Source: a bacterium
Lineage (GTDB): Bacteria > Armatimonadota > UBA5829
Reading direction: 5' to 3'
Length of the DNA stretch: 64,000 nt
Assembly: GCA_021372295.1 (NCBI GenBank)
Contig: JAJFUS010000050.1
Span: 1-64,000 of the forward strand
Shown: in pieces, positions 9,139-18,152 of the stretch
Numbering within the stretch: the first letter of the stretch is position 1
Layout of the letters: every line of letters starts with the position of its first letter
The notes under the pieces: model-generated
What the model saw: only the letters and a program-made list of their open reading frames with translations
Database searches by the model: none
Told to the model about the DNA's origin: nothing
Position numbers and translations under genes: made by a program

Positions 9139-10062
9139 TTAAGAATTCACCGCTCCCACAATGCTCTTAACATCACTAACGTTAGTCGATCTGAGGTATT
9201 CCTCGATGCCGTCGACTATCTCCAACGCGGCCATCGGGTTCACGAAGTTTCCCGTACCGACAGCCACTGCGTCCGCGCCCGCAAGCATAAATTCGACAGC
9301 GTCCATCGCGTTCATAATTCCGCCCATCCCGATAATCGGGACATCCACCGCCTGCGCCACCTGCCACACCATCCTGAGCGCAACAGGCTTAACCGCTGGG
9401 CCGGAAAGACCTCCGGTGACGTTGGCGAGCCTGAACTTACGCTTCCATGGGTCGATTGCAGTGCCCAGAAGAGTATTGATGAGCGATAGAGCGTCGCTGC
9501 CCGCCTCGACCGCCGCCTTCGCAATGGAAACGACGTCCGTCACATTCGGCGAGAGCTTGGTTATCAGGGTGAGATCGGTTACAGACTTTACAGCCGAAAC
9601 GACCTCCGCGATGCCTTCACAGGTGTTGCCGAAGGCCATGCAGCCTTTCTTGACATTCGGGCAGGAGACGTTGAGTTCCAAGCCGTGGATTCCCTCGGTT
9701 TTGCCAAGCGCTTCGGAGACTCGGATGTATTCTTCCAGACTCTGGCCGACCACATTTACGATCACAGGCACATCGAACTGCCTCAGAAACGGCAGCTTTT
9801 CGTTCATGAATGCGTCCAGGCCGTCGTTTTGCAGGCCTATTGCGTTAAGCATTCCCGACGGCGTCTCGACTGTTCTCGGGTAATCGTTTCCCGGCCAGGG
9901 GTCGAGCGAAGTTCCCTTGACGGTGATCGCGCCGAGCCTGCCGAGGTCGTAAAAATCGGCCATTTCCTGACCGAACCCGAACGTGCCCGAGGCCACCGTT
10001 ACCGGGTTTTTCATCTTGATCGAACCGATCTGCACGCTGAGGTCAGGTTTCATCAGTCCCAT
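9139..10062 (-). CDS. pyrD: Dihydroorotate dehydrogenase B, catalytic subunit
   Basis: A 307-residue class 1B dihydroorotate dehydrogenase, which oxidises dihydroorotate to orotate in pyrimidine synthesis. Visible features are the N-terminal VQIGSIKMKNPVTVASGTFG, the FMN and substrate segment NAIGLQNDG, the catalytic loop NVSCPNVKKG with Cys as base (the class 1 hallmark), LSPNVTD, and the phosphate-binding IIGMGGI and AVAVGTGNF. Class 1B enzymes pass electrons to NAD through PyrK, and the pyrK gene is immediately upstream, overlapping by 10 bp. GGAGGACATAAT precedes the ATG at 10062, which fixes the start. No other pyr gene is in the window. Confidence 0.95.
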   Translation of the reverse strand: MGLMKPDLSVQIGSIKMKNPVTVASGTFGFGQEMADFYDLGRLGAITVKGTSLDPWPGNDYPRTVETPSGMLNAIGLQNDGLDAFMNEKLPFLRQFDVPVIVNVVGQSLEEYIRVSEALGKTEGIHGLELNVSCPNVKKGCMAFGNTCEGIAEVVSAVKSVTDLTLITKLSPNVTDVVSIAKAAVEAGSDALSLINTLLGTAIDPWKRKFRLANVTGGLSGPAVKPVALRMVWQVAQAVDVPIIGMGGIMNAMDAVEFMLAGADAVAVGTGNFVNPMAALEIVDGIEEYLRSTNVSDVKSIVGAVNS

Positions 10063-10883
10063 ATTATGTCCTCCGCGTTAAACACCGGGCCGTCTTTGCA
10101 AACTCGCTCGCGATGCCAGTTATTGCCGGATTTGTCGCCCGGCATCGGCCCCTTGATTTTTTGCACGCATCCCATGCACACGCCTATTCCACAGGCCATG
10201 TTGTTTTCCAGCGAGACCTGGCAACTCGACACTCCAGCCTCAAGAGCGATCCTTGCGACCTCGCGCATCATGGCGTGCGGCCCGCAGGAGTAGACCCTCA
10301 GCGGAGATTGCGAAGAGCTCAGGTGGCTCTGCAGGACTTCGGTGACCAGGCCGTGATGGCCGAATGAGCCGTCGTCCGTGGATATTTCCACCTCGACCCC
10401 GTGCGATTTGAACTCGGCGCCGCAAAGCACCGAGTTTTTGGTTCGAGCGCCGGTTATGACCATTATATTGGCGCAGTCCCATTTCGCACACAACGCGTCA
10501 CACAAAAAGTGCAACGGAGCCGCTCCGCATCCGCCGGCGACCAGTATGTGGCGCGCATTGGGATTATCGCCCAGGTCGAACCCGCGCCCCAGCGGCCCGA
10601 CCACACTGATCTTTTCGCCGGGCGCAATCTTATCCATTAGAGCCGTTCCCCTGCCAACCAGCGCGTATAACAGAGAAAACACGCCTTCGTCAGGGTAGGT
10701 CGCGTGCACTGAAAACGGACGTCTCAGCAGTGGATCGGTGGTCGTAGCGGATACCTGCGCGTTCACGAACTGTCCCGGTTTGGCTTCACGCGCTATCTCA
10801 CAACCTCGCAGCAGCGTGCGCGTCACCCCAGGCGACGCCTCGCTGTGCGCAATTACCTCACAATCATATACGCCTTTCATCAT
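10053..10883 (-). CDS. pyrK: Dihydroorotate dehydrogenase B, electron-transfer subunit
   Basis: A 276-residue iron-sulfur flavoprotein that takes electrons from PyrD to NAD. It has a ferredoxin-reductase FAD domain (RRPFSVHATY, GRGTALMDK, VVGPLGRGFDL), an NAD domain (LVAGGCGAAPLHFL, VYSCGPHAMM), and a C-terminal [2Fe-2S] site: CGIGVCMGC and a later Cys in RVCKDGPVF, spaced as in PyrK. Two adjacent ATGs (10883, 10880) follow GCGGGGGT; a TTG further upstream at 10898 is less likely. It overlaps pyrD by 10 bp, a typical coupled pair. Confidence 0.93.
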   Translation of the reverse strand: MMKGVYDCEVIAHSEASPGVTRTLLRGCEIAREAKPGQFVNAQVSATTTDPLLRRPFSVHATYPDEGVFSLLYALVGRGTALMDKIAPGEKISVVGPLGRGFDLGDNPNARHILVAGGCGAAPLHFLCDALCAKWDCANIMVITGARTKNSVLCGAEFKSHGVEVEISTDDGSFGHHGLVTEVLQSHLSSSQSPLRVYSCGPHAMMREVARIALEAGVSSCQVSLENNMACGIGVCMGCVQKIKGPMPGDKSGNNWHRERVCKDGPVFNAEDIIWD

Positions 10884-10954
10884 ACCCCCGCAACTCAAGT
10901 CGACTGTACGATACTAGACCTGCGAGGATATGTCAACTCAGAAATGCGGAGTTA

Positions 10955-11158
10955 TTTGGGGCTCTGCCCCAAACCCCGCCAGAGACCCTGTCTCTGGACT
11001 CTGCAAGGAAACCATGTTTCCTTGACCTTCTGACCCGAACTTAATTATCCCCTTAAGGGGATAATTAAGTTCGATACGGGGGTCCAGAGGCCACTCAGCT
11101 CCTGGCGGGATCCAAGGGCAGAGCCCCTTATGGGAATTTGAGGTTGGAACCCTCAGAA
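10955..11158 (+). repeat. Composite palindromic repeat, copy 3 (subfamily alpha)
   Basis: Full A-to-G copy between the divergent pyrK and DUF4091 genes. Central palindrome at 11037-11072 with arms GAACTTAATTATCCCC; E is the alpha/beta type (CCAGAGGCC / CTCCTGG), F is damaged and G has two mismatches (GAGGTT / AACCCTC). As it lies upstream of both flanking genes it cannot be acting only as a terminator. Confidence 0.9.
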
Positions 11159-11181
11159 TATTCCCGTAAGGCTGAATGCCA

Positions 11182-11210
11182 TTGACAATATGGCGCGGTT
11201 AGGTCAAAAT
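11182..11210 (+). promoter_or_regulatory. Possible promoter for the DUF4091 gene
   Basis: A consensus -35 (TTGACA, 11182-11187) lies 17 bp before a poor -10 (CAAAAT), about 30 bp ahead of the start codon at 11243. Confidence 0.35.
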
Positions 11211-11242
11211 ACTCGTGGAACAATTCATACGAGGGATGAAAA

Positions 11243-12898
11243 TTGACTAAATTCGATATCTTAGCCTGGCAGACACTTCGCAGGCCTCCAATATCCGGCG
11301 AGGTTCCGCCTGCCGTACCCAACGTCCCGTTGAAGGCGCTTGCCTGCCGCAACGGTATTACGTCTCTTATAGCGCTCGTCACGTCCAGTGAGCCTGTCTA
11401 CGACGCAAAGGTCGTCTTCAGCGATCTGTCATGTCCTGAGGGCAGCATTCCGGCCGACGCAATCTCGGCATACCTGGTCGGGGGCGTCCCGACTCGCGAG
11501 GCAGGCATAGTCAGCGACCCGCTTTATGCCCTCGATACATTCAAGATCGACAAGTCCGCGGCGGTGTATATGACCATCAAGATTCCCAAAGGTATACGCA
11601 AGGGCACGTATCTGGGGTTGGTGATGCTGCAGGTGGACGGCAAACAGGTGGCGAACCGGTCGATCCAGATAGAAGTAGCGGACGTGACGCTGCCGGATGT
11701 GCACGATTGGAAGTTTTTTCTTAACGTCTGGATGAATCCCGGAGCCGTAGCCCACTATCATGGCGTGGAACCGTGGTCAGACGAACACTTTGAATACCTG
11801 CGTCCATACATTGAAGACCTGGCCTCTCATGGACAAAAGTCAGTTGTAGCACCGATTGTGGCAAAACCGTGGGCCGACCAGACTTGCACGCCTTACCCGG
11901 GCACGGTGAAGTGGATCAGGCGCGGCAGCGATTACGAGTTCGACTTTTCCATTTTCGACCGGTACGTCGAACTGCACAAAGAGTGTGGAATAGAACGGGC
12001 GATCCATTGCTATTCCATCGTGCAAGGGCCAGGCGAGTCGGACGAGAGCCTGATAACCTATTTCGACGCCGAAACAGGCCAGGAAAAAGAGCTCAAAGTG
12101 TCGGTGGGCAACGTCGAGTATACCAAAGCGTGGGGCGCGTTTTTCCGGGCGTTCCGCGAGCATTTGATAAGCCGCGGATGGATGAATAAGATCTACATCG
12201 GCTTTGACGAAAAACCCGAAGAGTTGATGGTTAAGCTGATGGATTTCCTGGAAGATTACGCCGTGGGCTTTAAGACATCGCTTGCCGCGAATATGCGCAG
12301 CGCTATTTTCAGCGGTTTGGATGACCTATCGCTATCGGTTCCGTTCGACGAACGCGGCGTTGCGGAGATGGCTCCAGCGGAACGAAGCGCGCTTGGCGTT
12401 GCGGAACTTCTCGATCCTAACAATACCTGCTCCATTACAAAAGACTGTCCCGAGAAGACTCTCACCACGTACTATGTCTGCTGCGAGCCGGATCATCCGA
12501 ATACATTTGTGCACTCGCCGCTGATCGAGTCGCGCATGCTGGGGTTCATGGCGATGCAGGGCGGATATGACGGCTTCCTGAGATGGGCATACAATGACTG
12601 GCCGGAAAATCCCTACGAACATCCTGAGTGGGGCGAATTTCCCACCGGCGACATGTTCCTGGTATATCCCGGCGCCAACGGCCCAGTATCGAGCCTGCGG
12701 TGGGAACAGCTTCGCGAGTCTATTCAGGACTACGAACTGGCTATGATCGCCTCGGAAAACATGCAGAGTTCGGAGGAGATGGTGGACTACGAACAGGCCA
12801 TAAGTCTGGCATGCAGAAACGTCGATGGCAATAATAAGTCCACCGGCGATATCGAGATCGCAAGAAGGCTGCTCATCCCGATTGCGGAGCATCAGTAG
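11243..12898 (+). CDS. DUF4091 / GH123-like protein
   Basis: A 551-residue protein resembling the glycoside hydrolase 123 and DUF4091 group. An N-terminal beta-sandwich (to about residue 150) is followed by a TIM-barrel-like region (DWKFFLNVWMNPGAVAHYHGVEPWSDEHFEYLRPYIEDLASHG; IYIGFDEKPEE), then the C-terminal signature GFLRWAYNDWPENP, GDMFLVYPG and SSLRWEQLRESIQDYE, characteristic of DUF4091. IGFDEKPEE supplies an Asp-Glu pair where GH123 enzymes place catalytic acids. There is no signal peptide, unlike many secreted relatives. The start is a TTG with GAGGG upstream; a nearer ATG at 11236 runs into a stop after four codons. The substrate is unknown, possibly an N-acetylhexosamine glycan. Confidence 0.75.
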   Translation: MTKFDILAWQTLRRPPISGEVPPAVPNVPLKALACRNGITSLIALVTSSEPVYDAKVVFSDLSCPEGSIPADAISAYLVGGVPTREAGIVSDPLYALDTFKIDKSAAVYMTIKIPKGIRKGTYLGLVMLQVDGKQVANRSIQIEVADVTLPDVHDWKFFLNVWMNPGAVAHYHGVEPWSDEHFEYLRPYIEDLASHGQKSVVAPIVAKPWADQTCTPYPGTVKWIRRGSDYEFDFSIFDRYVELHKECGIERAIHCYSIVQGPGESDESLITYFDAETGQEKELKVSVGNVEYTKAWGAFFRAFREHLISRGWMNKIYIGFDEKPEELMVKLMDFLEDYAVGFKTSLAANMRSAIFSGLDDLSLSVPFDERGVAEMAPAERSALGVAELLDPNNTCSITKDCPEKTLTTYYVCCEPDHPNTFVHSPLIESRMLGFMAMQGGYDGFLRWAYNDWPENPYEHPEWGEFPTGDMFLVYPGANGPVSSLRWEQLRESIQDYELAMIASENMQSSEEMVDYEQAISLACRNVDGNNKSTGDIEIARRLLIPIAEHQ

Positions 12899-12916
12899 AT
12901 TATCTGAGGATGTAAC

Positions 12917-13066
12917 TCCAGAGGCTTTTCCACAAGGAAACCCGGTTTCCTTGATCTTCTGACTCAGAGTTGAATAATCCCTTAAGGGATTATTCAACTC
13001 AAGAACGGGGTCCAGGGGCCACTCGGCTCCTAGCGGGATTAAGGGGCTCTGAGGGTGAAACCCTCA
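12917..13066 (+). repeat. Composite palindromic repeat, copy 4 (subfamily beta, no module A)
   Basis: Between convergent genes. It has a B remnant, C (AAGGAAACCC / GGTTTCCTT), central palindrome at 12967-13000 with arms GAGTTGAATAATCCC, E (CCAGGGGCC / CGGCTCCT), a collapsed F, and an intact G ending 2 bp before the glmS stop codon. Confidence 0.85.
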
Positions 13067-13068
13067 AT

Positions 13069-14898
13069 TTACTCCACCGTCACGGTCTTTGCCAAATTCC
13101 TCGGCTGGTCGATAGCCGGGCCGCGGCTGTGAGCCACAAAGTACGCCATCAGCTGCAGCGGAAGTGCCACCAATACCGGCGAAAAAATCTCTTCGGTTTC
13201 AGGAATGGTGATGATGCGGTCGGCATAGTCTTTGATTGTCTCATCGTGAGGGTTGGCTATCGCTATCACCTCGCCCGAACGCGCTTTGACCTCCCTGATG
13301 TTGCTGAGCATCTTGTCGTAGGTCGCCGATTTAACCGTAACCGCAATCGTTGCGAAAGTGGGGTCGATCATTGCGATAGGCCCATGCTTCATTTCTCCGG
13401 CGGCGTAACCTTCAGCGTGCATATAGGAGATTTCCTTGACCTTCAGGGCACCTTCCAGAGCGCTTGCGAGGTTGATCCCCCGAGCCATATACAAAAAGCC
13501 GTTGAAGCAGTAGTAGCGCTCGGCGGCGGCGATTACGTCGCGGTAGTCGTCCAGAATTATCTCAGCCCGACGGGGCAGTTCCCACAACGCTTCCCTGAGC
13601 TGCCTTGCCCGCTCAGGCTCGAGAGTGCCGCGCACCTGCGCGAAGTACAGCGCGATGAGATAGAGCGTCATAAGCTGCGTGGTGTAGGCCTTGGTGCTTG
13701 CAACCGCGATTTCCGGGCCGGCATAAGTGTAAAGAACGCCGTCCGAGTCACGCGCAGCCATGCTGCCGACCACATTGGTGATGGCAATAACTTTTGCGCC
13801 CTTGCTTTTTGCCTCGTGCAGGCCGACGATGGTGTCCAGCGTCTCGCCCGACTGGCTTATTACGATCCCAAGCGTATGCTCGTCGATGATCGGGTCGCGA
13901 TAACGCAATTCCGATGCGACGTCGACCTCTACAGGTATCCGGCATAGGTGTTCGATTGCGTATTTACCTGCCATGGACGCATGATATGCCGTGCCGCAGG
14001 CGATCATTATGATCCGGTCGATACCGCGTATTTCGTCGTCGGTAAGGTTTATTCCGGGCAGTTCAACGCAATCCTTTTCAAGGGAAAGCCTGCCGCGCAT
14101 GGTCTCTCTAAGGGCGCGGGGCTGCTCGTGGATTTCCTTGAGCATAAAATGCTCGTAGCCGCCGCGTTCGGCCATTGCGGCGTCCCAATCGACCTGACGC
14201 GGCTTCTTATCCAAAGGATTGCCGTCCAGGTCGGTGATCTTAATATTGTTGCGGGTGATCGTAACCACATTGTCGTCGTCGGCATAGATCACGTCGCGCG
14301 TATACTTGAGAAACGCCGAAACGTCTGAGGCGAGGAAGTTTTCGCCCTCACCCACGCCGATCACCAGCGGACTGTGACGGCGAGCGGCGACGATCTTGTC
14401 CGGTTCCTCCTGAGCGATGACGACCAGCGCGAACGAGCCTTCAATTTCCTTGGCAGCCGTTCGGATGGCTTCGGCCAGATCGCCTTTATAATGGCTTTCG
14501 ATCAGGTGCGCGGCGACTTCGGTGTCGGTTTCGGACTTAAACTGATGCCCTTCTTCGATCAGGCGAGCTTTGAGCTGGACGTAATTTTCGATTATCCCGT
14601 TGTGGACGACTGTAATCTTGCCCGTGCAATCGGAGTGTGGATGCGCATTTTCATCCGACGGGCGTCCATGAGTGGCCCAGCGCGTGTGGCCGACTCCAAG
14701 GCCGCCTTTTGGCCAACAGTTTTCCAACGCCGTCTCCAGCGCCTTAAGCTTTCCGACACTCTTTCTTACATCAATGCCATTCCCATTTAAGACGGCGACC
14801 CCTGCGGAGTCGTATCCTCTGTACTCCAGTCGCTTAAGCCCGTCCACCAGGATGGGGCATGCGTTTTGCTCACCAATATAACCTACTATTCCGCACAC
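13069..14898 (-). CDS. glmS: Glutamine-fructose-6-phosphate aminotransferase (isomerising)
   Basis: A 609-residue GlmS, which makes glucosamine 6-phosphate for peptidoglycan and other amino sugars. The GTG start at 14898 leaves Cys as residue 2, giving (M)CGIVGYIG: removal of the Met exposes the N-terminal Cys nucleophile of the glutaminase domain. AAAGGA lies 8 bp upstream. An upstream in-frame extension to 14976 would bury that Cys and is rejected. The glutaminase domain (about 1-240) has GHTRWATHG; two SIS domains follow (GTAYHASMAGKYAIE, SQSGETLDT, STKAYTTQ), and the protein ends with the family's DQPRNLAKTVTVE tail. The length equals that of the E. coli enzyme. No glmS ribozyme signature was evident in the short leader, but I did not fold it. 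Confidence 0.97.
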   Translation of the reverse strand: MCGIVGYIGEQNACPILVDGLKRLEYRGYDSAGVAVLNGNGIDVRKSVGKLKALETALENCWPKGGLGVGHTRWATHGRPSDENAHPHSDCTGKITVVHNGIIENYVQLKARLIEEGHQFKSETDTEVAAHLIESHYKGDLAEAIRTAAKEIEGSFALVVIAQEEPDKIVAARRHSPLVIGVGEGENFLASDVSAFLKYTRDVIYADDDNVVTITRNNIKITDLDGNPLDKKPRQVDWDAAMAERGGYEHFMLKEIHEQPRALRETMRGRLSLEKDCVELPGINLTDDEIRGIDRIIMIACGTAYHASMAGKYAIEHLCRIPVEVDVASELRYRDPIIDEHTLGIVISQSGETLDTIVGLHEAKSKGAKVIAITNVVGSMAARDSDGVLYTYAGPEIAVASTKAYTTQLMTLYLIALYFAQVRGTLEPERARQLREALWELPRRAEIILDDYRDVIAAAERYYCFNGFLYMARGINLASALEGALKVKEISYMHAEGYAAGEMKHGPIAMIDPTFATIAVTVKSATYDKMLSNIREVKARSGEVIAIANPHDETIKDYADRIITIPETEEIFSPVLVALPLQLMAYFVAHSRGPAIDQPRNLAKTVTVE

Positions 14899-15019
14899 TT
14901 GATTAATCCTTTCACACAATTGCTGGAACCGGCCATTGGTTCGCCCCCTCTGCCGAAAAAATCTTCCGGCGCGCACCTTGTCCTATAATTATAACGCTGC
15001 TCTTGCCTGTAAAGTTACG

Positions 15020-15676
15020 CTACTCGCTCATAGATGGAGCAGTTTCTTCGCCCGGTTGTTCCTGTGGGCATTCAATTACTTGCTTTGGGAAAGAACCGCA
15101 TTTGGTCGCCAAATCAATCAGTTTGGGTATGTCCACCGATCCCACAATTCGCAGTGCGTAGAGCACTTTGCCGTTATAATCGTACATAAAGCCCATGTAG
15201 CCTGAGTTGTTTTCCTGCGCGTAGATTCCCGCCACACCCGGAACGAAGGCGAAGTCACTGGCGATTTTTGAGAACTTGCCGATCTTGGCGACCCCGTCTC
15301 CAAACTGTTTTACCATGTCGGAAGGGCTTATCTGTTTTTCATACTTAGCGATGATAAATCTGATCCCGGTAATGCCTCCAATAGCCTGCCCAAATGCCTG
15401 CAGGTCAAGCGATTTTGCTGCAAACACTGCGGTCGGCTGGCCATCCTGGGTCTGAGCGGGCTGGCTTTGCATCACGTTGGCGATTACAGGCAACGCCTGC
15501 TTGATAATTCCCAGTACGTCGTTGTCGCTGATGTTGATTTCAGTGACGACAGTTCCACCGTAGGGTATGTTGATAGCGGGAGGTGGAATCAGCCCTCCCT
15601 CGGTACTGGTGGGCGCCGCGAAACAGGCGCTTGCCGCAATCAATATGGTAATGGCGATTATTACACTTGTTTTCAT
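15020..15676 (-). CDS. Secreted protein of unknown function
   Basis: A 218-residue protein with a clear signal peptide (MKTSVIIAITILIAASACFAAP, cleavage after the Ala-rich end). GGAGGTCGTT precedes the ATG at 15676; an ORF extension to 15745 would enter the terminator region and is rejected. The mature part has a Pro-rich start (GGLIPPPAINIPYGGT), an Ile/Val-rich middle and an acidic C-terminus, and contains no domain I recognise. It lies directly downstream of the SLH porin's terminator, on the same strand, so it may receive read-through from the porin promoter. Confidence 0.7.
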   Translation of the reverse strand: MKTSVIIAITILIAASACFAAPTSTEGGLIPPPAINIPYGGTVVTEINISDNDVLGIIKQALPVIANVMQSQPAQTQDGQPTAVFAAKSLDLQAFGQAIGGITGIRFIIAKYEKQISPSDMVKQFGDGVAKIGKFSKIASDFAFVPGVAGIYAQENNSGYMGFMYDYNGKVLYALRIVGSVDIPKLIDLATKCGSFPKQVIECPQEQPGEETAPSMSE

Positions 15677-15740
15677 AACGACCTCCGAGATAGTATTTCG
15701 CATATTCATTCCCGAAAGAGCCAGACATTTCCTGCACGCA

Positions 15741-15772
15741 AACAAAAAAGCCCCCGGATTGCTCCGAGGGCT
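15741..15772 (-). terminator. Rho-independent terminator of the SLH porin gene
   Basis: Read on the minus strand: a 10-bp stem (AGCCCTCGGA / TCCGGGGGCT, one G-U pair) with a four-base loop GCAA, followed by TTTTTTGTTT. It starts 21 bp after the porin stop codon and separates it from the secreted-protein gene. Confidence 0.9.
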
Positions 15773-15793
15773 TCTTGCTTATTTGACTAGAGC

Positions 15794-17743
15794 TTAGAAG
15801 CTCACGCCGAACTGGACAACGCCTACGCCTGCGCGATAGTCGGGTCCGTAGACGACGCTGTTATCGCCGCCGTCCCAGTTGATGAACTGGTAGCCGATCT
15901 TAAGAGCGGCATCCGGGTTCACCTGATGCGCCCAACCGATGGTCAGGTAGGACTCTACTCCGTTATCCAGAGCATCATTGTCCGGGGTGAACTTCACATA
16001 CTGATAACCCAGAGCCAGGGAGTTGGACTTGGAGATACCCCACTGCAGTCCGCCCTCGGCTTTGAGGATCTGATCGTCTGTGGTCAGCTTGGTATTGCCT
16101 GTCCAAGAAGTCGGGTCGATAACTGTCATCAGTTCGCCGTTCAGGACGAGGTTCAAGTTGCACAGAATCGGATAGGTGAAGTCAGCGTAAGGACCCTTAA
16201 CGTTCACAGGATTTGTCCAGTGACCGATCTTGTCCCATGCGCCGGCAGCGGCAAAGTTGCTGCCGATGGACTTGTAACCGGCGCTGGCATACAGCTTGCC
16301 GATTGTGGTGCCGAAAGCACCGTCCCAAGCAACACCGTCATCAGTGATGTCGTCAACGCCGGCAGGAGCATCGCCCGCTGCGAGCGTATCGCTCTTGGTG
16401 TAGCTGCCGTTGAAGTCGAACATGCCGATCGGCACGTTCACGTCAGCGCCATATACTCTGGCCTGATCAAAGACGCCGGTTTCAAGGCCGCCCTCAGTTG
16501 TGACCGAAGTTGCATTCTCGGACCAACCCTGGTAGTAAGTCAAGCCCAGCTTGCCGCTCCACGGAATACCCATTGTGGCGCGAGCGCCAGCGGTCTGGGT
16601 GATGATCGCGTTCAGACCACCAACCGCATGGCCGCCGACCTGGTTGAATGTGCCCATGTCATTATTGGGCTGGCCGGTAAGGCCGTTGATCAGGTAGTCG
16701 TTCTCATCGTTCTTGGCTGCGAACAGCATAACGTCCACGCCGCCGAAGTTGTTGACGAGGCTCACACCGTCCATCGGGTAGTAGCCGTCATCGGTCTTGA
16801 GGATCGTCGTATAAGAATCAACGTCGATCATCTTCAGGGTGTAAGGAGTGAATGCCAGCGGGAATCGGCCAACGCTGAGGTTGCCCTTGCCCGTGGCGGC
16901 ACTGATGTAAGCGTAATACGGGAAGAACCCGTCTACGAAATCCTTACCGCCCTGCCCATCGGTCTTCGTGGTCGGTCTGGCAACGGTGCCACCAGCGCCG
17001 ACGAAGTCGTCAACGTAACGAACATAGTTCAGGTAGTTGCCATAGTTGATCGTGGCGTTCACGGTCGTGGCATCGCTTACACGGCCAACGATGTTGAGGT
17101 CGAGGTCGCGGACCACGGCTACAGAGTTGCCCAGGTTTGCATCCTGCGGGATCAATCTGTTGTCCAGATCGACTGCAGGTACGTTTCCGAAGCTGTTGTT
17201 CATGTCCGTGATAGCAAACACGTTGGCATTACCGGTAACCTTGACGCGCTTGACTTCGGCTTCGAGGATGTCAACGCGGCAAGCAAGAGCAGCCACGTCT
17301 CTCTTCAAAGCGTCTACGTCAACGCCCAAAGCAGCCAGTTCATCGCGGAACTCGTCCACGAGTTTGCGGATCGCATCCACATCGGCCTTGGTCGCCAAAT
17401 TGCTCAACGTCGGCACTGTGGGGATTTCGCTCTTCTTGGCATAGCCAGCAAGAGCCTTGTCCAGATCAGCCTGGCTTACTCCACCCACGGATCCCGGAGG
17501 GATAAGGCCGGGGATGTAGTCCACGAGTCTGGCCAAAGCCACTGCGAACTCGTAGCGGGTAATGGTCTTCTTGCCGCCGAACGTTCCGTCCGGATAGCCG
17601 ATAAGAATCCCATCTTCCTGAAGCTGGTTCACTGCGTCATACGCCCAGTGATCCGTCGGTACATCGGTGAATGGTCCCTGCGCGAAGACCGGAGCCGCGC
17701 ACACGAGAACCAAAGCCACCAGCACGAATGTCATTTTCTTCAT
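15794..17743 (-). CDS. SLH-domain outer-membrane porin
   Basis: A 649-residue protein with a signal peptide (residues 1-21, ending VFAQG), one SLH domain (about 22-80: FTDVPTDHWAYDAVNQLQEDGILIGYPDGTF ... ITRYEFAVALARLV), a coiled coil (about 100-165, heptads around VDEFRDELAALGVDVDALKRDVAAL) and a long beta-rich region to the end. The last residue is Phe (QFGVSF), the usual outer-membrane beta-barrel signal. This layout is that of the SLH porins of cyanobacteria, Deinococcus and Negativicutes, in which the SLH domain grips the cell wall and the barrel sits in the outer membrane. AAGGAGGAACATC precedes the start. It has its own strong promoter, a 220-nt leader and a terminator, which suggests a highly expressed major envelope protein. 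Confidence 0.92.
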   Translation of the reverse strand: MKKMTFVLVALVLVCAAPVFAQGPFTDVPTDHWAYDAVNQLQEDGILIGYPDGTFGGKKTITRYEFAVALARLVDYIPGLIPPGSVGGVSQADLDKALAGYAKKSEIPTVPTLSNLATKADVDAIRKLVDEFRDELAALGVDVDALKRDVAALACRVDILEAEVKRVKVTGNANVFAITDMNNSFGNVPAVDLDNRLIPQDANLGNSVAVVRDLDLNIVGRVSDATTVNATINYGNYLNYVRYVDDFVGAGGTVARPTTKTDGQGGKDFVDGFFPYYAYISAATGKGNLSVGRFPLAFTPYTLKMIDVDSYTTILKTDDGYYPMDGVSLVNNFGGVDVMLFAAKNDENDYLINGLTGQPNNDMGTFNQVGGHAVGGLNAIITQTAGARATMGIPWSGKLGLTYYQGWSENATSVTTEGGLETGVFDQARVYGADVNVPIGMFDFNGSYTKSDTLAAGDAPAGVDDITDDGVAWDGAFGTTIGKLYASAGYKSIGSNFAAAGAWDKIGHWTNPVNVKGPYADFTYPILCNLNLVLNGELMTVIDPTSWTGNTKLTTDDQILKAEGGLQWGISKSNSLALGYQYVKFTPDNDALDNGVESYLTIGWAHQVNPDAALKIGYQFINWDGGDNSVVYGPDYRAGVGVVQFGVSF

Positions 17744-17966
17744 GATGTTCCTCCTTGAATGGTTAACAAGAGATGACAGGAGGATTTTTCTCGACGGGTT
17801 GCATCGGTGAACCAGTATCCATGTTACCTGGCTGCCGCTATATTCCGTTTTTGAGATAACCCCTCGCTGTCTATGCCATCACTTTCAGCACTCACAGACT
17901 TCTCAAGGAAAGCACCTCCTTTCCCGCCTGCGCTGTTAATAGTGTGATAGCCAGCTTCGCCACGGC

Positions 17967-17995
17967 ATCTTAACACAACCTAAATACCGTGTCAA
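17967..17995 (-). promoter_or_regulatory. Promoter and long leader of the SLH porin
   Basis: On the minus strand TTGACA (17995-17990), 17 bp, TAAGAT (17972-17967). The implied transcript has a leader of about 215 nt before the start at 17743. The leader contains a small hairpin with GGAAAG / CTTTCC arms flanking GAGGTG near 17905-17922. The rest of the 409-bp gap to the next gene at 18153 shows nothing further I can name. Confidence 0.65.
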
Positions 17996-18152
17996 TACGC
18001 TAAGACGGCTTGTTGCCAAGGTTATTACCCCGCGAAAACAATTTTTTGTCGAATTTCTTTCTGGAGACCCGGTTTGACAAGATACCGAGAATGGGAATTA
18101 CCTGAGCTGAGAGGGTAAATAATGGAAAGCGCCTATTTGGGAGGCAAGTAAT

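Noticed and set aside
15926..17758. A 610-codon open frame antisense to the SLH porin
   Set aside because: It lies wholly within the porin gene on the other strand, its product has no recognisable domain, and the porin has signal peptide, SLH domain, C-terminal Phe, promoter and terminator. Long antisense frames are common in GC-rich genes.
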